The position numbers and the translations under genes are program-made. From NCBI GenBank assembly GCA_030141605.1, contig JAQGDQ010000423.1:22177-86176 (forward strand): a DNA stretch of 64,000 nt, written 5' to 3'. This stretch comes from Tubiluchus corallicola. Its lineage: Eukaryota > Priapulida > Priapulimorpha > Priapulimorphida > Tubiluchidae. Shown here one piece after another: positions 32,581 to 44,245 of this stretch. Each line of letters begins with the position of its first letter. The first letter of the stretch is position 1. The notes under the pieces were generated by a model that made no database searches, was not told where the DNA came from, and was given only the letters and a program-made list of their open reading frames with translations.

Positions 32581-35500
32581 ATGCGAGGTTTTTTACTTGC
32601 ACGAGCAGCGATGAGGCTGTCAGGTATATAGCATTAGTTTTCATAATTTATTTTTTCATTGCGTTATTTGACGCTGTTGGTGTACACTGACGCGCTAATG
32701 CATATCGTAGCCTAGTCCCTACAACTACAAGATGTAATCGAAATTCAGTCAGCTACGTTTATCAAATTTTCATTTTACATAAAACAAAATCAAATTTCAA
32801 CCAACAGTAGTCATTGGAATAGAGATTTATCATAATATATACTGTTAGTGTTACTAGTGTTAGCCAAGGCCCTGCAAAATAATTTGCCCTACTCACAATG
32901 ACATACCGTACCACATTCACCACACCCACAACACCTGCAACAGAACACACCATACTACAGCAACACCACCCACAACACACTGCTCTACAACATACCACCC
33001 ACATTGTACCACCACACCACATCACACCCATTACACCACACACAGCATCAACATCACCCACAACACCCTGCAACACCACACAATACTACACCAACACCAC
33101 CCACAACACACCGCTCTACAACATACCACCCACATCGTACCACCACACCACACACAGCACTGCACCAACATCATCCACAACACCACCTGCAACAGACCAT
33201 GCTACAGCAACGCCATTTACAACACAATACCACGCTACCCATACCACATCATCCACACTACAACACTTACACCACATCACATAAAATTACACCATGCCTC
33301 CCACACCACAGTTCCTAAATTGGCCATTGCCGAACTACAGGAGAATCAGGGGAGACCTGTGATACAAGTGTATCGTATAATAAACGACATAGATAAAAAT
33401 GCTACGGAAAATTTCTTTACGAAAGCGACATACACCAGAACTCGAGGGCATGCACATAAACTATTCAAAAAGCAAAGTAGACTGAACTTACAACCAAACT
33501 CTTTCTTGAGGGGAGTGATAAACAATTGGAACGAGCTACCACAGGAGCCCATAGATGCTAAGACCGTAAACTGTTTTAAAGGAAAAATAGACAAAGCCCT
33601 TCACCATTTTGGGCACACAACTAAAACATCAGTGAAAAGCCACCTCATGAAATTCTCATATCTTTAATGTGATACAAAGTGTGGACAGAATAAGGTTTAG
33701 ACCTTGAAGACAAAGGTAACTAAGGTATCAGGTATCACATACCACACCAATCAACTGCATTTATATTTATATTTACTTCAGTGAAATTATCTGTATTTTT
33801 ATTATAATTGTTAGATGCAGAGTGGAAATAAATAAACTTGTAACTTATAATCACACCATACCACATCTACCACACCAAACCTACTACGTCACGTGGTGAT
33901 CATGATGATGATGACAACACGTATACTAGACCAACAACCCAGCATCATAGCGAAACCTTGCAAAACATTTTGCACAAAGTTGCAACTGTGTGTGTTGTGT
34001 TTTATTTCTCTCGGAAGGCTCGTAGAGAAAACCAGAAAACACACCGCCCAATAAAACTAGTTTATTAAGCGAGAATTCTACAACATAAAAGTATGAAGGA
34101 ATGAGAAACGATTACTGTAAATGTGAAAATCTGGAAATCTGAAAATGTAAGTATACAAGAAAATGTGTAAGTATACGTCCGTGCGAGATCTTCATGCTCT
34201 ATGCACTCCCGTGTCGGTGGCCTGCTTCGCCTTATATAGTGCACTGAAGAAACTTCCAGAAGTAATGTTCCAGACGGTAAGACGGTCATTCCAACGGAAC
34301 ATTCTACAATGTTCTATGTAATTATAAGATGCCAGCGATTTCCACAACAGTGTGCTACAACAAAAGCTCTTAGACCCATCCACCAATGATCACTAATGCA
34401 CGGACATTCTACACAATGTTTGCAAACTGCTCATTTTGATCTGACGTATTGTAAACCCTTACACCCTATACTACAGAAATTAATATATAGTAGATAAATG
34501 ATTTGGCTAGACGAGTACTTTGCCAAAATAATAAAAAAATAAGACAGTGAACTCAATTTTCCAGGCTCTTTGATATTAAAAGTAGATTTTGTTCATTTTT
34601 CACCTGTTAGTAAAAAAACCTTACAAGGTTTTTAGGTTAGTTGCAAACCTTACAAGGTGTTCTAATTAAAGACTGTTTAGCCCAGCAATGATAGCCATGT
34701 GTAGGCAAGCACTTTTGCTCCTGGAACCAATTGGACGCTTTTAAATTATTTTCTGTGGAACATATGGTTCATTTACAGATGTCTCACTTAATGACTTTTT
34801 TGCTAGAAGAATGCAATGCGTCATTAAGGAAGGACTTACAGTCATTTACAGTACATAGTTTTGTGTACTTAAGGTTTCTCAATTTTTAGGGTTGATGACA
34901 TTTTCCCAATTTTTCGGGTTGATAAGTGAAAACTACTTGTATGTTGGGATGAGTAACAGGGTAGGGCTAAATATGTGTGTGTTGATGTGACATTTTCAAA
35001 GTTAGCAAGCAAAAGCAAGGCAGTTTGCCTGACCAAGTGAATCTTTCAGGTCGACAACCAGAAATACCAGAGAAGCTGTTTCATCTTTTTGCTATAGTTA
35101 TTTACTGTTTGCCATTTTAAATTTAAACTCATTTGAACTTATTATCTCAATTTTTGCCAAGTTTTTTTTATTTCTTGTTCTTAAATTGTTCATTATTATT
35201 TATTTTTGTATATGCACCTTACAGGTCACTTAATTTTCTTTAAATTTGGATAGGTGAAGCTGACCTGGTGATTGTTGGTCTTTTCGCTACTCCATCTTTT
35301 CCATCATTATTATATTTTTTGCTTTTGTTCATTTTTATTGTGTAAAAATTTTGAGACAAATAAATTATTTGTTTACCCGTAAAACTTTTTCACATCATTT
35401 GTCTTTCAAGTTTGATATTAAAAATTAATTAATATTGGGTTTGCGTCATCGTTAACTTGCAAATTATTTGTACATACTATGATACTTTACTTGGGAGCAG

Positions 35501-38500
35501 AGTAGGACACTAGCCAAAGTAGGACAATTGATGTACATGGGCTAGCCTAGGTAGGATGCGTCGTACATGGGCTAGCCCAAATAGGATGCGTCGTACATGG
35601 GCTAGCCCAAATAGGATGCGTCGTACATGGGCTAGCCCAAATAGGATGCGTCGTACATGGGCTAGCCCAAATAGGATGCGTCGTACATGGGCTAGCCTAA
35701 ATAGGATGCGTCGTACATGGGCTAGCCCAAATAGGATGCGGCGTACATGGGCTAGCCCAAATAGGATGCGGCGTACATGGGCTAGCCCAAATAGGATGCG
35801 GCGTACATGGGCTAGCCCAAATAGGATGCGTCGTACATGGGCTAGCCCAAATAGGATGCGTCGTACATGGGCTAGCCTAAATAGGATGCGTCGTGTATGA
35901 GCTGCCCAAGCAAGACACTAGAGACGGGTCGCAAATTGAGTCGTCAACCATACTGGCAGCGTCCGTTGTCCTTGTTTATTTAATAATAATAATTGAAAAT
36001 GTCAATACACGTTGAATAATTTATTATACATTTGATAAAGTAAATTATCTGAATCTTATTCTAAATTATTTAATAATACTAACATTCACAAGTTCAGATT
36101 GGAAATTCACTGTTCATGTTTATTCATCTTGTCCGTTATTATTACTAGCTAAGATGTGCTCAGGTACTCTAAAAATATATTACATTTTTAGCGAGGCAGC
36201 AGATCCGTAAAAGCAGCGATTATGTAACACACGCTGAACATGGACATGGACCACTTGTCACCCTCAACAACATGCCGGTACCCAGAGGTTCTTGGGCAGA
36301 ACTGAATGCTCAAAAACAGGCTAAATACAACATTCAGCTTGGCATTGCTGTAACCTTGTTTGCAGTAACAATGGGTTATGTAAGTTTATTATTAAATTGC
36401 TCAATGATTTATGGTAACTGATTTTCGTCAACGACGGTAATTCATGTTCAGTTTCCAGGTACAGTATCTCATTACGGTGAAAGAAAGCAAGCATGCCCAA
36501 AAGCCTAATGCTTAAATTTGCCCGAACGTACCAGCTGCAGGGGTGTGTGAAATAACTTGCACGCTGATTGGACAGTCAACGAAAATGATTGACATTACGT
36601 CAATTGCAGCTCGTGCATAAATACGTGATGCTGTGCCACTTCTCTTGGTTACTAAACTTACATCATACTTTGCTAAATTGACGACAGTGTTGTCAAATAC
36701 AAGATAATAGTATGATGGGTATGATGTGAAAACATCCCGCCCTGCAAGTATTGTGCAAGAGGTCAAGTACACGTAGACAGACAATCATTTCAATGCAGTA
36801 GAGGACAGGTACATGTAGACAGACAATCATTTCAGTGCAGTAGAGGACAGGTACACGTAGACAGACAATCATTTCAATGCAGTAGAGGACAGGTACATGC
36901 AGACAGACAATCATTTCAATGCAGTAGAGGACAGGTACATGTAGACAGACAATCATTTCAATGCAGTAGAGGACAGGTACATGCAGACAGACAATCATTT
37001 CAATGCAGTAGAGGACAGGTACATGTAGACAGACAATCATTTCAATGCAGTAGAGGACAGGTACACATAGACAGACAATCATTTCAATGCAGTAGAGGAC
37101 AGGTACACGTAGACAGACAATCATTTCAATGCAGTAGAGGACAGGTACATGTAGACAGACAATCATTTCAATGCAGTAGAGGACAGGTACACGTAGACAG
37201 ACAATCATTTCAATGCAGTAGAGGACAGGTACACGTAGACAGACAATCATTTCAATGCAGTAGAGGACAGGTACACGTAGACAGACAATCATTTCAATGC
37301 AGTAGAGGACAGGTACACGTAGACAGACAATCATTTCAATGCAGTAGAGGACAGGTACATGCAGACAGACAATCATTTCAATGCAGTAGAGGACAGGTAC
37401 ATGTAGACAGACAATCATTTCAATGCAGTAGAGGACAGGTACACGTAGACAGACAATCATTTCAATGCAGTAGAGGACAGGTACACGTAGACAGACAATC
37501 ATTTCAAGCAGTAGAGGACAGGTACACGACAGACAATCATTTCAATGCAGTAGAGGACAGGTACACGTAGACAGACAATCATTTCAATGCAGTAGAGGAC
37601 AGGTACACGTAGACAGACAATCATTTCAATGCAGTAGAGGACAGGTACACGTAGACAGACAATCATTTCAATGCAGTAGAGGACAGGTACACGTAGACAG
37701 ACAATCATTTCAATGCAGTAGAGGACAGGTACACGTAGACAGACAATCATTTCAATGCAGTAGAGGACAGGTACACGTAGACAGACAATCATTTCAATGC
37801 AGTAGAGGACAGGTACACGTAGACAGACAATCATTTCAATGCAGTAGAGGACAGGTACACGTAGACAGACAATCATTTCAATGCAGTAGAGGACAGGTAC
37901 ACGTAGACAGACAATCATTTCAATGCAGTAGAGGACAGGTACACATAGACAGACAATCATTTCAATGCAGTAGAGGACAAGTACACGTAGACAGACAATC
38001 ATTTCAATGGTAGGGACGTCAGACAGACATCATTTCAATGCTAGGACGGTACATAGAGACAATCATTCAGTAGAGGACAGGTACACGTAGACAGACAATC
38101 ATTTCAATGCAGTAGAGGACAGGTACACGTGAAGACAATCATTTCAATGCAGTAGAGGACAGGTACACATAGACAGACAATCATTTCAATGCAGTAGAGG
38201 ACAAGTACACGTAGACAGACAATCATTTCAATGCAGTAGAGGACAGGTACTCGCGGCTTCAAGGCAAAATGATATAACTAAGTAAATATACTACTGATGT
38301 TGTTTATTTTTCTCACTACTAATTCCAGTGGCTTACCATAAGCTAGCTTCTGAGGTCTCTAGCGCAGAATTCATGAATTATTTTTCAATTTTGTATTAAC
38401 AAAAATTGATTATCAATGTACTTGTAATGCACATAAGTATTTGTTTATTGCAAAATAAATCTATTGAATTGAAGAGAAATGTATTTGTACCCCATGTCTA

Positions 38501-39417
38501 AGTGGCCAAGGGTTAATATTGAACGGGGTCATTGCATTCAATTAGTTTTATCTGGACTTTTCTGGTGCTTGCTACCAGAATTAGTAAATAGTAGCAAAAT
38601 CATACTTTTAGTGTCGTTGAGGCTATCTATAATACATAAGAAGGACAGCTAAATTAACAGTTATCTTCAATTAAACACAGCGGCGGATTATGATTTTATG
38701 GGCCTTAGGCTTGAGCTTGGAACGGGCCTTTTAAATGTTGCTACACTGCTGAGCTGACGTGCTTTTGTGGAGCTCTCGTCGTTTGTAAAGGATGACAAAT
38801 TAAACAATTTATCACTGATGCATATTGAGTCAGATATGTTGAAAAAAATGGACTTTTCAGAAATTATAACTGGCTTTGTCCCCAGAAAAATTCGGAAACT
38901 GAAATTTTGAACTTAAACTGTGTAAACGTGAATTGTGTAAACTTGATTTGTGTAAACCCGATTTGAAATATAGTGACTGACTTTTGAAAAAAAAACTTTT
39001 TTCTATATTTTATTTTGGCGGGCCCCTTGCTCTTTTGTCAATTTATTTTTTTACAACAAAAATTTTTTTTTCGTTTTATTTTGCCGGGACCCTTTTGATC
39101 CCGGGCCTTAGGCTTCAGCCTATTCAGCCTATAGGGCTATCCGCTACAGATTAAACACGTATTGTAATACTAGATGAGGGTAATTTGTGATCATGTACAT
39201 GTATCCTGTTAGCTCTGCAAGTGTAAAATCTCTTGAACCTCTCTTCTGGCTCGTTTTCAAAAACTAAATGTTTTAAACTTAGTATCTTTTTCCTTAATAC
39301 GCTTAGCCGCTTACATACGCAAAATTTTCTGTTTTTCAGATATATGCCAACGACATTGTTTACATGAATCCGAAACCCAGCATGAAAAATCCTCCACTGC
39401 CAGTCTTGAAAACATAA
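32581..39417 (+). CDS. COX7B-like / Deltameth_res-family mitochondrial protein, complete
   Basis: Three exons: 32581-32623, 36192-36379 and 39340-39417 (stop 39415-39417), with GT-AG borders and continuous phase. They encode 102 residues. Exon 1 gives MRGFLLARAAMRLS, and with the start of exon 2 forms an Arg-rich, acid-free presequence of about 22 residues, as for mitochondrial import. Residues 42-49 read MPVPRGSW and 59-61 KYN, the hallmark of the Deltameth_res (prag01)/COX7B-type subunits. A single hydrophobic segment spans about 62-79, followed by a short Pro-rich tail (NPKPSMKNPPLP). The role is inferred to be a small single-pass subunit of cytochrome c oxidase or another inner-membrane complex. 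Family assignment is from motif memory; the exact subunit name is uncertain. The first intron is 3.6 kb and the second 3.0 kb. Confidence 0.8.
32900..33315. repeat. CACCA/ACACC low-complexity tract
   Basis: A strongly strand-asymmetric C/A-rich tract contains longer internal repeats (CACCCACAACACAC, AACATACCACCCACAT). Frames of about 100-130 codons (Thr/His/Pro-rich) are artefacts. It lies in the first intron of the COX7B-like gene, directly before a LINE fragment. Confidence 0.85.
33318..33845 (+). mobile_element. LINE ORF2 C-terminal fragment (CR1/L2-like)
   Basis: An open frame to 33667 encodes RTRGHAHKLFKKQSRL and later FLRGVINNWNELPQEPIDAK, the conserved C-terminal region of CR1/L2-type ORF2. 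It is followed by a 3' UTR with AATAAATAAAC at about 33828. It is 5'-truncated, but the remaining frame is intact, suggesting a recent insertion. Confidence 0.8.
33987..34463 (-). mobile_element. Solo-LTR-like element
   Basis: On the minus strand it starts TGTAAGGG and ends ACACACA, with a TATA box (CACTATATAAG at 34242-34232) and an AATAAA at 34066-34061 in the right order and spacing for U3-R-U5. No internal retroelement sequence is next to it and no clear 5-bp duplication was found. It could be another kind of element. Confidence 0.5.
34232..34262 (-). promoter_or_regulatory. TATA box and heat-shock-type element in LTR-like repeat
   Basis: The minus strand reads CTTCTGGAAGTTTCT at 34262-34248, three alternating TTC/GAA pentamers, which is the consensus of an HSF binding site. 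It lies about 6 bp before the TATA box. Function is inferred. Confidence 0.45.
35548..35900. repeat. 30-bp minisatellite
   Basis: Nearly 12 units of GGATGCGTCGTACATGGGCT plus AGCCCAAATA. Variants are GCGGCG for GCGTCG and CCTAA for CCCAA. It lies in the first intron of the COX7B-like gene. The RRTWASPN-type frame is an artefact. Confidence 0.95.
36768..38252. repeat. 42-bp minisatellite, about 35 units
   Basis: The unit is AGACAGACAATCATTTCAAT, GCAGTAGAGGACAGGTACAC, GT. Most units are identical except at the ACACGT/ACATGT/ACATGC position. A cluster of small deletions lies at 38005-38065 and at 37505-37530. It fills half of the second intron of the COX7B-like gene. Confidence 0.97.
38390..38475 (+). 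mobile_element. Probable LINE 3' tail
   Basis: The end AAAATAAATCTATTGAATTG resembles the AATAAA plus short-repeat tails of the LINE fragments elsewhere in the window. No coding part is recognisable. Confidence 0.35.
38678..39149. mobile_element. hAT-like MITE K with 8-bp duplication
   Basis: The element starts CAGCGGCGGAT and ends ATCCGCTACAG, and is flanked by perfect copies of ATTAAACA (38670-38677 and 39150-39157). The inner ends carry GGGCCTTAGGCTT words in inverted arrangement. No ORF. It lies in the second intron of the COX7B-like gene, about 190 bp before its last exon. Confidence 0.8.
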
Positions 39418-40436
39418 ATGTCAAGATGGATGGGATTTCATCCATCTGCATAGCAGCTTAGAAAATTGATTTTAACTAAGTTTTTGAAGCACATATTTAA
39501 TGTCGAACATCAATCGTTAGGTATATTTTTTACTTGTCAAACAGTCTGTAGTAATATTCCTTCATGTGCTTTGGTCTCTAATTTGGACTCAGTCACATCG
39601 TGATCTCTAATAACCTCAGCTTATTTAGTTACTTTAAATTCTGGTGCAATGATTTTTCAGAACAATAAGTAATTGTAATGTGGAATCGCTTTATGAATTA
39701 TAATAACTAGGTATTAGTAGGTAACGAATACTAATATATACCTACAATGTATAGTCGTTTTCACACGTTTCATGTTTTTAAGCAACTCGTGAATGTCAGC
39801 AGGTCAAAGTGAAAGTAATGTTTGTAAAAGTATAGAATTACTAAAATTTTTGGCATAACTATTTATTGTTTTTGTAACAGTTATTGCATGAAGAAATTTT
39901 CAGTTCGATTCTTTTTTGGCAAGTGGAATCAATGTTTTAGCTGATACACGAGTAACTATTCACTTAAAAAATTAAACTGGTTAATATAATCACTGTGAAG
40001 TTTTACATGAAACATTTAATCTGTTGGTATTATTGAGTTTGTTCAGACATGTGATTGAGACGCAGTGTAAAAACTCTCCAATTTTCATTGTAGTTAGCGA
40101 CGAATGCGCACAAATGACATAGGTAATGAGGCTGCTTGCAGGTGGCGACACTGCTGTTAGGAATTTTATTATTATGCTGTATTAACTACAGTCACTGTTG
40201 TCTGTGATGATTTTAAGTGTAAGACTCATTATCCCAGTGAGTTTTGCACGTCGGTTAATGGCAATAAACATTAAAATGTGCTAGAAATAGAATAATAAGC
40301 GAGTTGTGTTGCTTTTGTAGAGGTACTTGTCTTAGTCATTGAAGATAGCTTCTCAATAATGTAATAATGTAAGTATATCCTGCTTTATTACATCAGGTTT
40401 GTAGATTTATACACACAAACGTATATATGGCTACGT
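39418..40436. other. 3' UTR and flank of COX7B-like gene
   Basis: A+T-rich sequence without coding signs. The best poly(A) signal is AATAAA at 40263-40268, followed by a GT-rich stretch near 40300. Confidence 0.45.
40263..40268 (+). promoter_or_regulatory. Candidate poly(A) signal of COX7B-like gene
   Basis: AATAAA about 850 nt after the stop codon, followed 40 nt later by GAGTTGTGTTGCTTTTGT, a GT-rich downstream element. Confidence 0.45.
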
Positions 40437-40710
40437 AATAATAATAATAATAATAACAATCTTTATTTAAAGTCGGCTTTTGGGTCAACAATTAACATTA
40501 GCTCAAAGAGCTATTATCGCCAACTGTAAGTAACCTACAACTACATAACAGAGACTATTATTACCCCACTTTTACCCTAAATACCACGCGTCAGGCAGGG
40601 CAACAGCAGGTAGCATTTTTAAAGTCTTTGGTATGACCCGGCCGGTCTATTGAACTCACGACGTCCCAGACGGAAAGCAGACGCATTACCACTAGACTAA
40701 ACCGTCTGGT
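40437..40710 (-). mobile_element. tRNA-derived SINE, copy 2 (full length)
   Basis: On the minus strand the head is ACCAGACGGTTTAGTCTAGT with A box at 40699-40689. A B-box-like GAGTTCAATAG lies at 40657-40647. The body contains ATACCAAAGACTTTAAAAAT, and the tail is AATAAAGATTGTTATTATTA. The tail resembles the LINE 3' ends in this window, so the SINE may use the same LINE machinery. Confidence 0.85.
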
Positions 40711-43593
40711 CGAACGTTGTGCATTTTTAGCCATTTTGCCATCGTTTTGGACGTCAGTTCAAATAATCCATTCTCGGTTTAAGGATTTATTGCTTTTACA
40801 GTCAAAAAATTGTTTGGTTGTTATTTGGCAATCAGGTCATAAATTCTTAATGTAGAGAACAGGGCCATATATTCAGGGGCATATTAACCAATAGGCTTGT
40901 TAAGCTATAGCCTAAGGAGCTAAAGTTTGAGGGAGTCACATTTTAGAAAAAATTCTTATTCTCCTCGGGAAATGTGTATAATTTCATATTCATGTAAAGG
41001 GCGCATATAACACAGCCACAAGCAGTTACTGAGAGCAGCTTCCATATAAATGCCACATAACGAACAAGTGCAAGGTATTATACAACAAGCAGTTGCGCAG
41101 CCTGTGTGAATATAAGCGCTATGCAAATACATGTAATTAATAATGACCACGTAGAAAATTAGGTTAATATTGTTTCTAATACACCACAAGTAATTGACTT
41201 TAAATAAATGTTTTGTGGGGCTAAGCGTTTTAGTAGAGTATTGAAGTTTCTCACATGTTGTGAGTGACTTTCCACTAGGTGGCAAATACTTGTGACCTGT
41301 ATACACCATGTGTAGAGCACAATTGTTATGTGTTTTCTAAAAAGATACACATGGTGCAGAAGTTTTGTTAACTGCTAGGCCTATATTAAAATAATACAGT
41401 TTCATTACACTGTCTTGATCAATTTCTCTGCTCTTGGTTAAAATGTACATTACATTGCACTTCACTTTTCAGTAATGGTTCCTGCCCACCGTCAGCTTTC
41501 AAGTTCTTTAGCACAAAAATCGATTTAAAAACAAATGCAATGTAAAAAAAACCTCAAAAGAATCGAAGCTAAAGTCAAGCCTGTTGATTCCGAATTTCGT
41601 GCTTTTTGGGCGCCGAGTAACCCACTAACCAAAGTGGTTTACTGGGCGCAGAGTAATCCACTAGCCGAAGTGGTTTACTCGGCGCCCTACACTGCTGTCA
41701 TTTTTTTGTAAACAATTATTGTTTATAGCGGTGATTTAGGTTAAATGCTGCAATTTTTGTACAACACCTACAAAAGTACTGAGCCAGTATTGTTTTTCAG
41801 AGTGTCCAAGCCACATGACAATGTACATGTAAGGGTTACACAGGACTAACAGCACTATCGCTGATTCTACCTTCCATTCATACCTACCTACCTAATAGAA
41901 ATCGTGATTATTTTATTGATCACTGAGTTTGATTTCGCTAATGTTGTTTTGACTCTCACAGTTTTGTTAATAACAAAGATCTTTCTGTCCTCGCTGGTAC
42001 TCTTGTTCAGAGACATGTATACTTATTCCCAAGACTTGGCTTATTCATTCAAGTTCAATTGACTCACATAGCTGCAGTTTTGCATAGTAAAAAAGGTTCT
42101 GTTTTCACAGCCTCACAGATGCCTTCTCCCAGAGTTGCAAAATTGGTATTTGTGCTAAAAGTTTACCGCATTATGACAGTTTTCACAAGTACTGTTTACT
42201 TCTCATATTTCCGGGATCATGGACTTATGATTTCCAATGTACTTATTCCAACTTATTAGCTGTACACAGATGATCAGATATTTCTCAGTCGCACAGGTAC
42301 GTTTTCCTCCAAGAAGATTTTTTGACTGGGCCTGTGCGGACGCAATCAGAATGGTCACGTGACCGGATAGTTTTTCGGCGCGCACGAGTCTGCAGGAGAC
42401 GAGAGTGATAAAGCGGACATGGCTTGTTTAGATTACGTGTTATAAAAATTTTCGTTAGCGTCTTTGGTTGTGAAATTGTCATAGAATTTTTTGTTTCACA
42501 CCGCAATTTGTATAATACAGAAGATATCAATATACAAATTTTTGTGGTAAGTTTCGACTGTTTTAAGATTTTCGATATACATGTAAATTATAGATAATTA
42601 GCTCTGAAGCTTGGGCCAAGTGACAGGGCATCGCACAGGGCCATCATGACTGGACTGTTTTTAAGATCATAATTACTATGCATTAGTAATAAGATTTCTT
42701 TTTGATATTTACAAGTTTACACCTTTACCATCAGAGTTATCCATAATAGTATTCCTCTGGGCCTGCACATTTATGACAATTTTTATCCATGGCCACTGCT
42801 GTGGCTACACGAGATTACATTGTTGCCATGGTTACACGAGATAACATTGTTGCCGTGCCCTTTCCTGTCATCCCAGGCATTCTTTCCTACAGGGTTTGGT
42901 GCAGAATCAGTAACCAGCTGCTTAGCTAGGTTAGCTAATCAGCTCAAAGACAAATGATTAAACCATTTTATTGACGACCATTGTGGTTGCTAAGTAATAA
43001 AACACATGAAATACCCAAAAAGCAATAAGACAATGAATTAATGCCTGAAGAATTTATTATCTAATGGATGCATGTCTTATTCACCTTCAAACGATCGAGT
43101 GATAAACACAAAAAATTGTATCACGAGTATAACTGTACATATTCTATGCAGGGACAATAATGTCAACTCCAAGCCAAATTTAATGTGTTTGCCTACAGAC
43201 GAAAACTCAATAAAAGAAAATACTACAGGTAATGCCTGCTTGTCACCATTTTAGATTAACTTTCTGCTGATCTACGTTACACAGTCATTAAATTTCCACA
43301 AGACGACCTAAACCCCCAAAGTATAAATATCACCAACAATAAAAATACCACCAATTTACATATGAAAACAAACAGCATTATATCAGTAAAATAATAGTGT
43401 AATAGCTAACCATAATTCCTTTGCATACGACCACTATGTTACTGTAAATATTTGTAGTATTATGATGTAGAGCACCTATAACAGCAAGGCTTAAAATTAG
43501 AATCATAATGAATAGAAAAACTTTTGCCACACAAATTCGGATTATTACAGTCTCTCACACACAGAAAAAGTTACGAGTGCAAAAGTAATTCTT
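40711..43593. other. Intergenic, no gene recognised
   Basis: Both strands were read. Short frames (40956-41309 minus, 42059-42259 plus, 42285-42530 minus) show no known domain and no splice context. The only structure is the hairpin at 41608. Confidence 0.4.
41608..41688. repeat. Short perfect-arm hairpin
   Basis: GGGCGCCGAGTAA and TTACTCGGCGCCC form 13-bp arms. Inside, CCACTAACC/AAAGTGG and CCACTAGCC/GAAGTGG form two tandem inner hairpins, so the block looks like a duplicated inverted repeat. Confidence 0.7.
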
Positions 43594-43599
43594 TTTATT
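43594..43599 (-). promoter_or_regulatory. Candidate PCF11 poly(A) signal
   Basis: The minus strand has AATAAA about 650 nt past the PCF11 stop. Other A-rich hexamers occur nearby, so the choice is tentative. Confidence 0.35.
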
Positions 43600-44245
43600 T
43601 CAAAATAATTTTGAATAAGAAAAATGACAATAACCAGTTTAACTGGACAGTCCATTCCTACATTCTAAGTTCCTAAGCAGCCTATACTCACAAGTGAAAT
43701 CAACTTTCGTTACTCATTCTGAACAATATTTACAAAAATTTTACTAATTATTTAAAATACAAATGGTGTTATGATTAGCAAAGGTATTAACAAGCACTTT
43801 GAGTATGTTCATAACATTTACTTTGAAAATAATAACCAGTTGCTATGTGGTTTATCGCAGACTCAAGAAGCACAAATACTGCAGCATTTGCAAGCAGGAT
43901 TACTACATTTTTAGAACAAATGAAATAATAATTATGCTATACAAAGAAGGAAATACAATTTCACATACAAAAGACTGTACATAAAGAAAAAGGTAGATGC
44001 TGAAGTGGCTAGATTAATTGTAACTCGTACTAGTAAACAAGAAATGAAACAAATGATGACAAGGCTTTGTCAATCGCGGGTAGTATGCATGTTATTCTTG
44101 ATCGAACATAAGACTATACACTATACAAGTAAACGTTATAATTACTAGACGTAAATGCTAATGCATTACGTAACAATAACGCATGGAGTGCATGAATCAC
44201 TCAATGAAAAATATCACAGTCCATTAGCAATGCAAACGTGTACTG

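Noticed and set aside
36693-38002. Repeat protein of 14-residue units on the minus strand
   Set aside because: The 42-bp array is a multiple of 3, and it lies inside an intron of the COX7B-like gene on the other strand.
36768-38252. CRISPR-like regular repeats
   Set aside because: Units are head-to-tail with no unique spacers, and the genome is eukaryotic.
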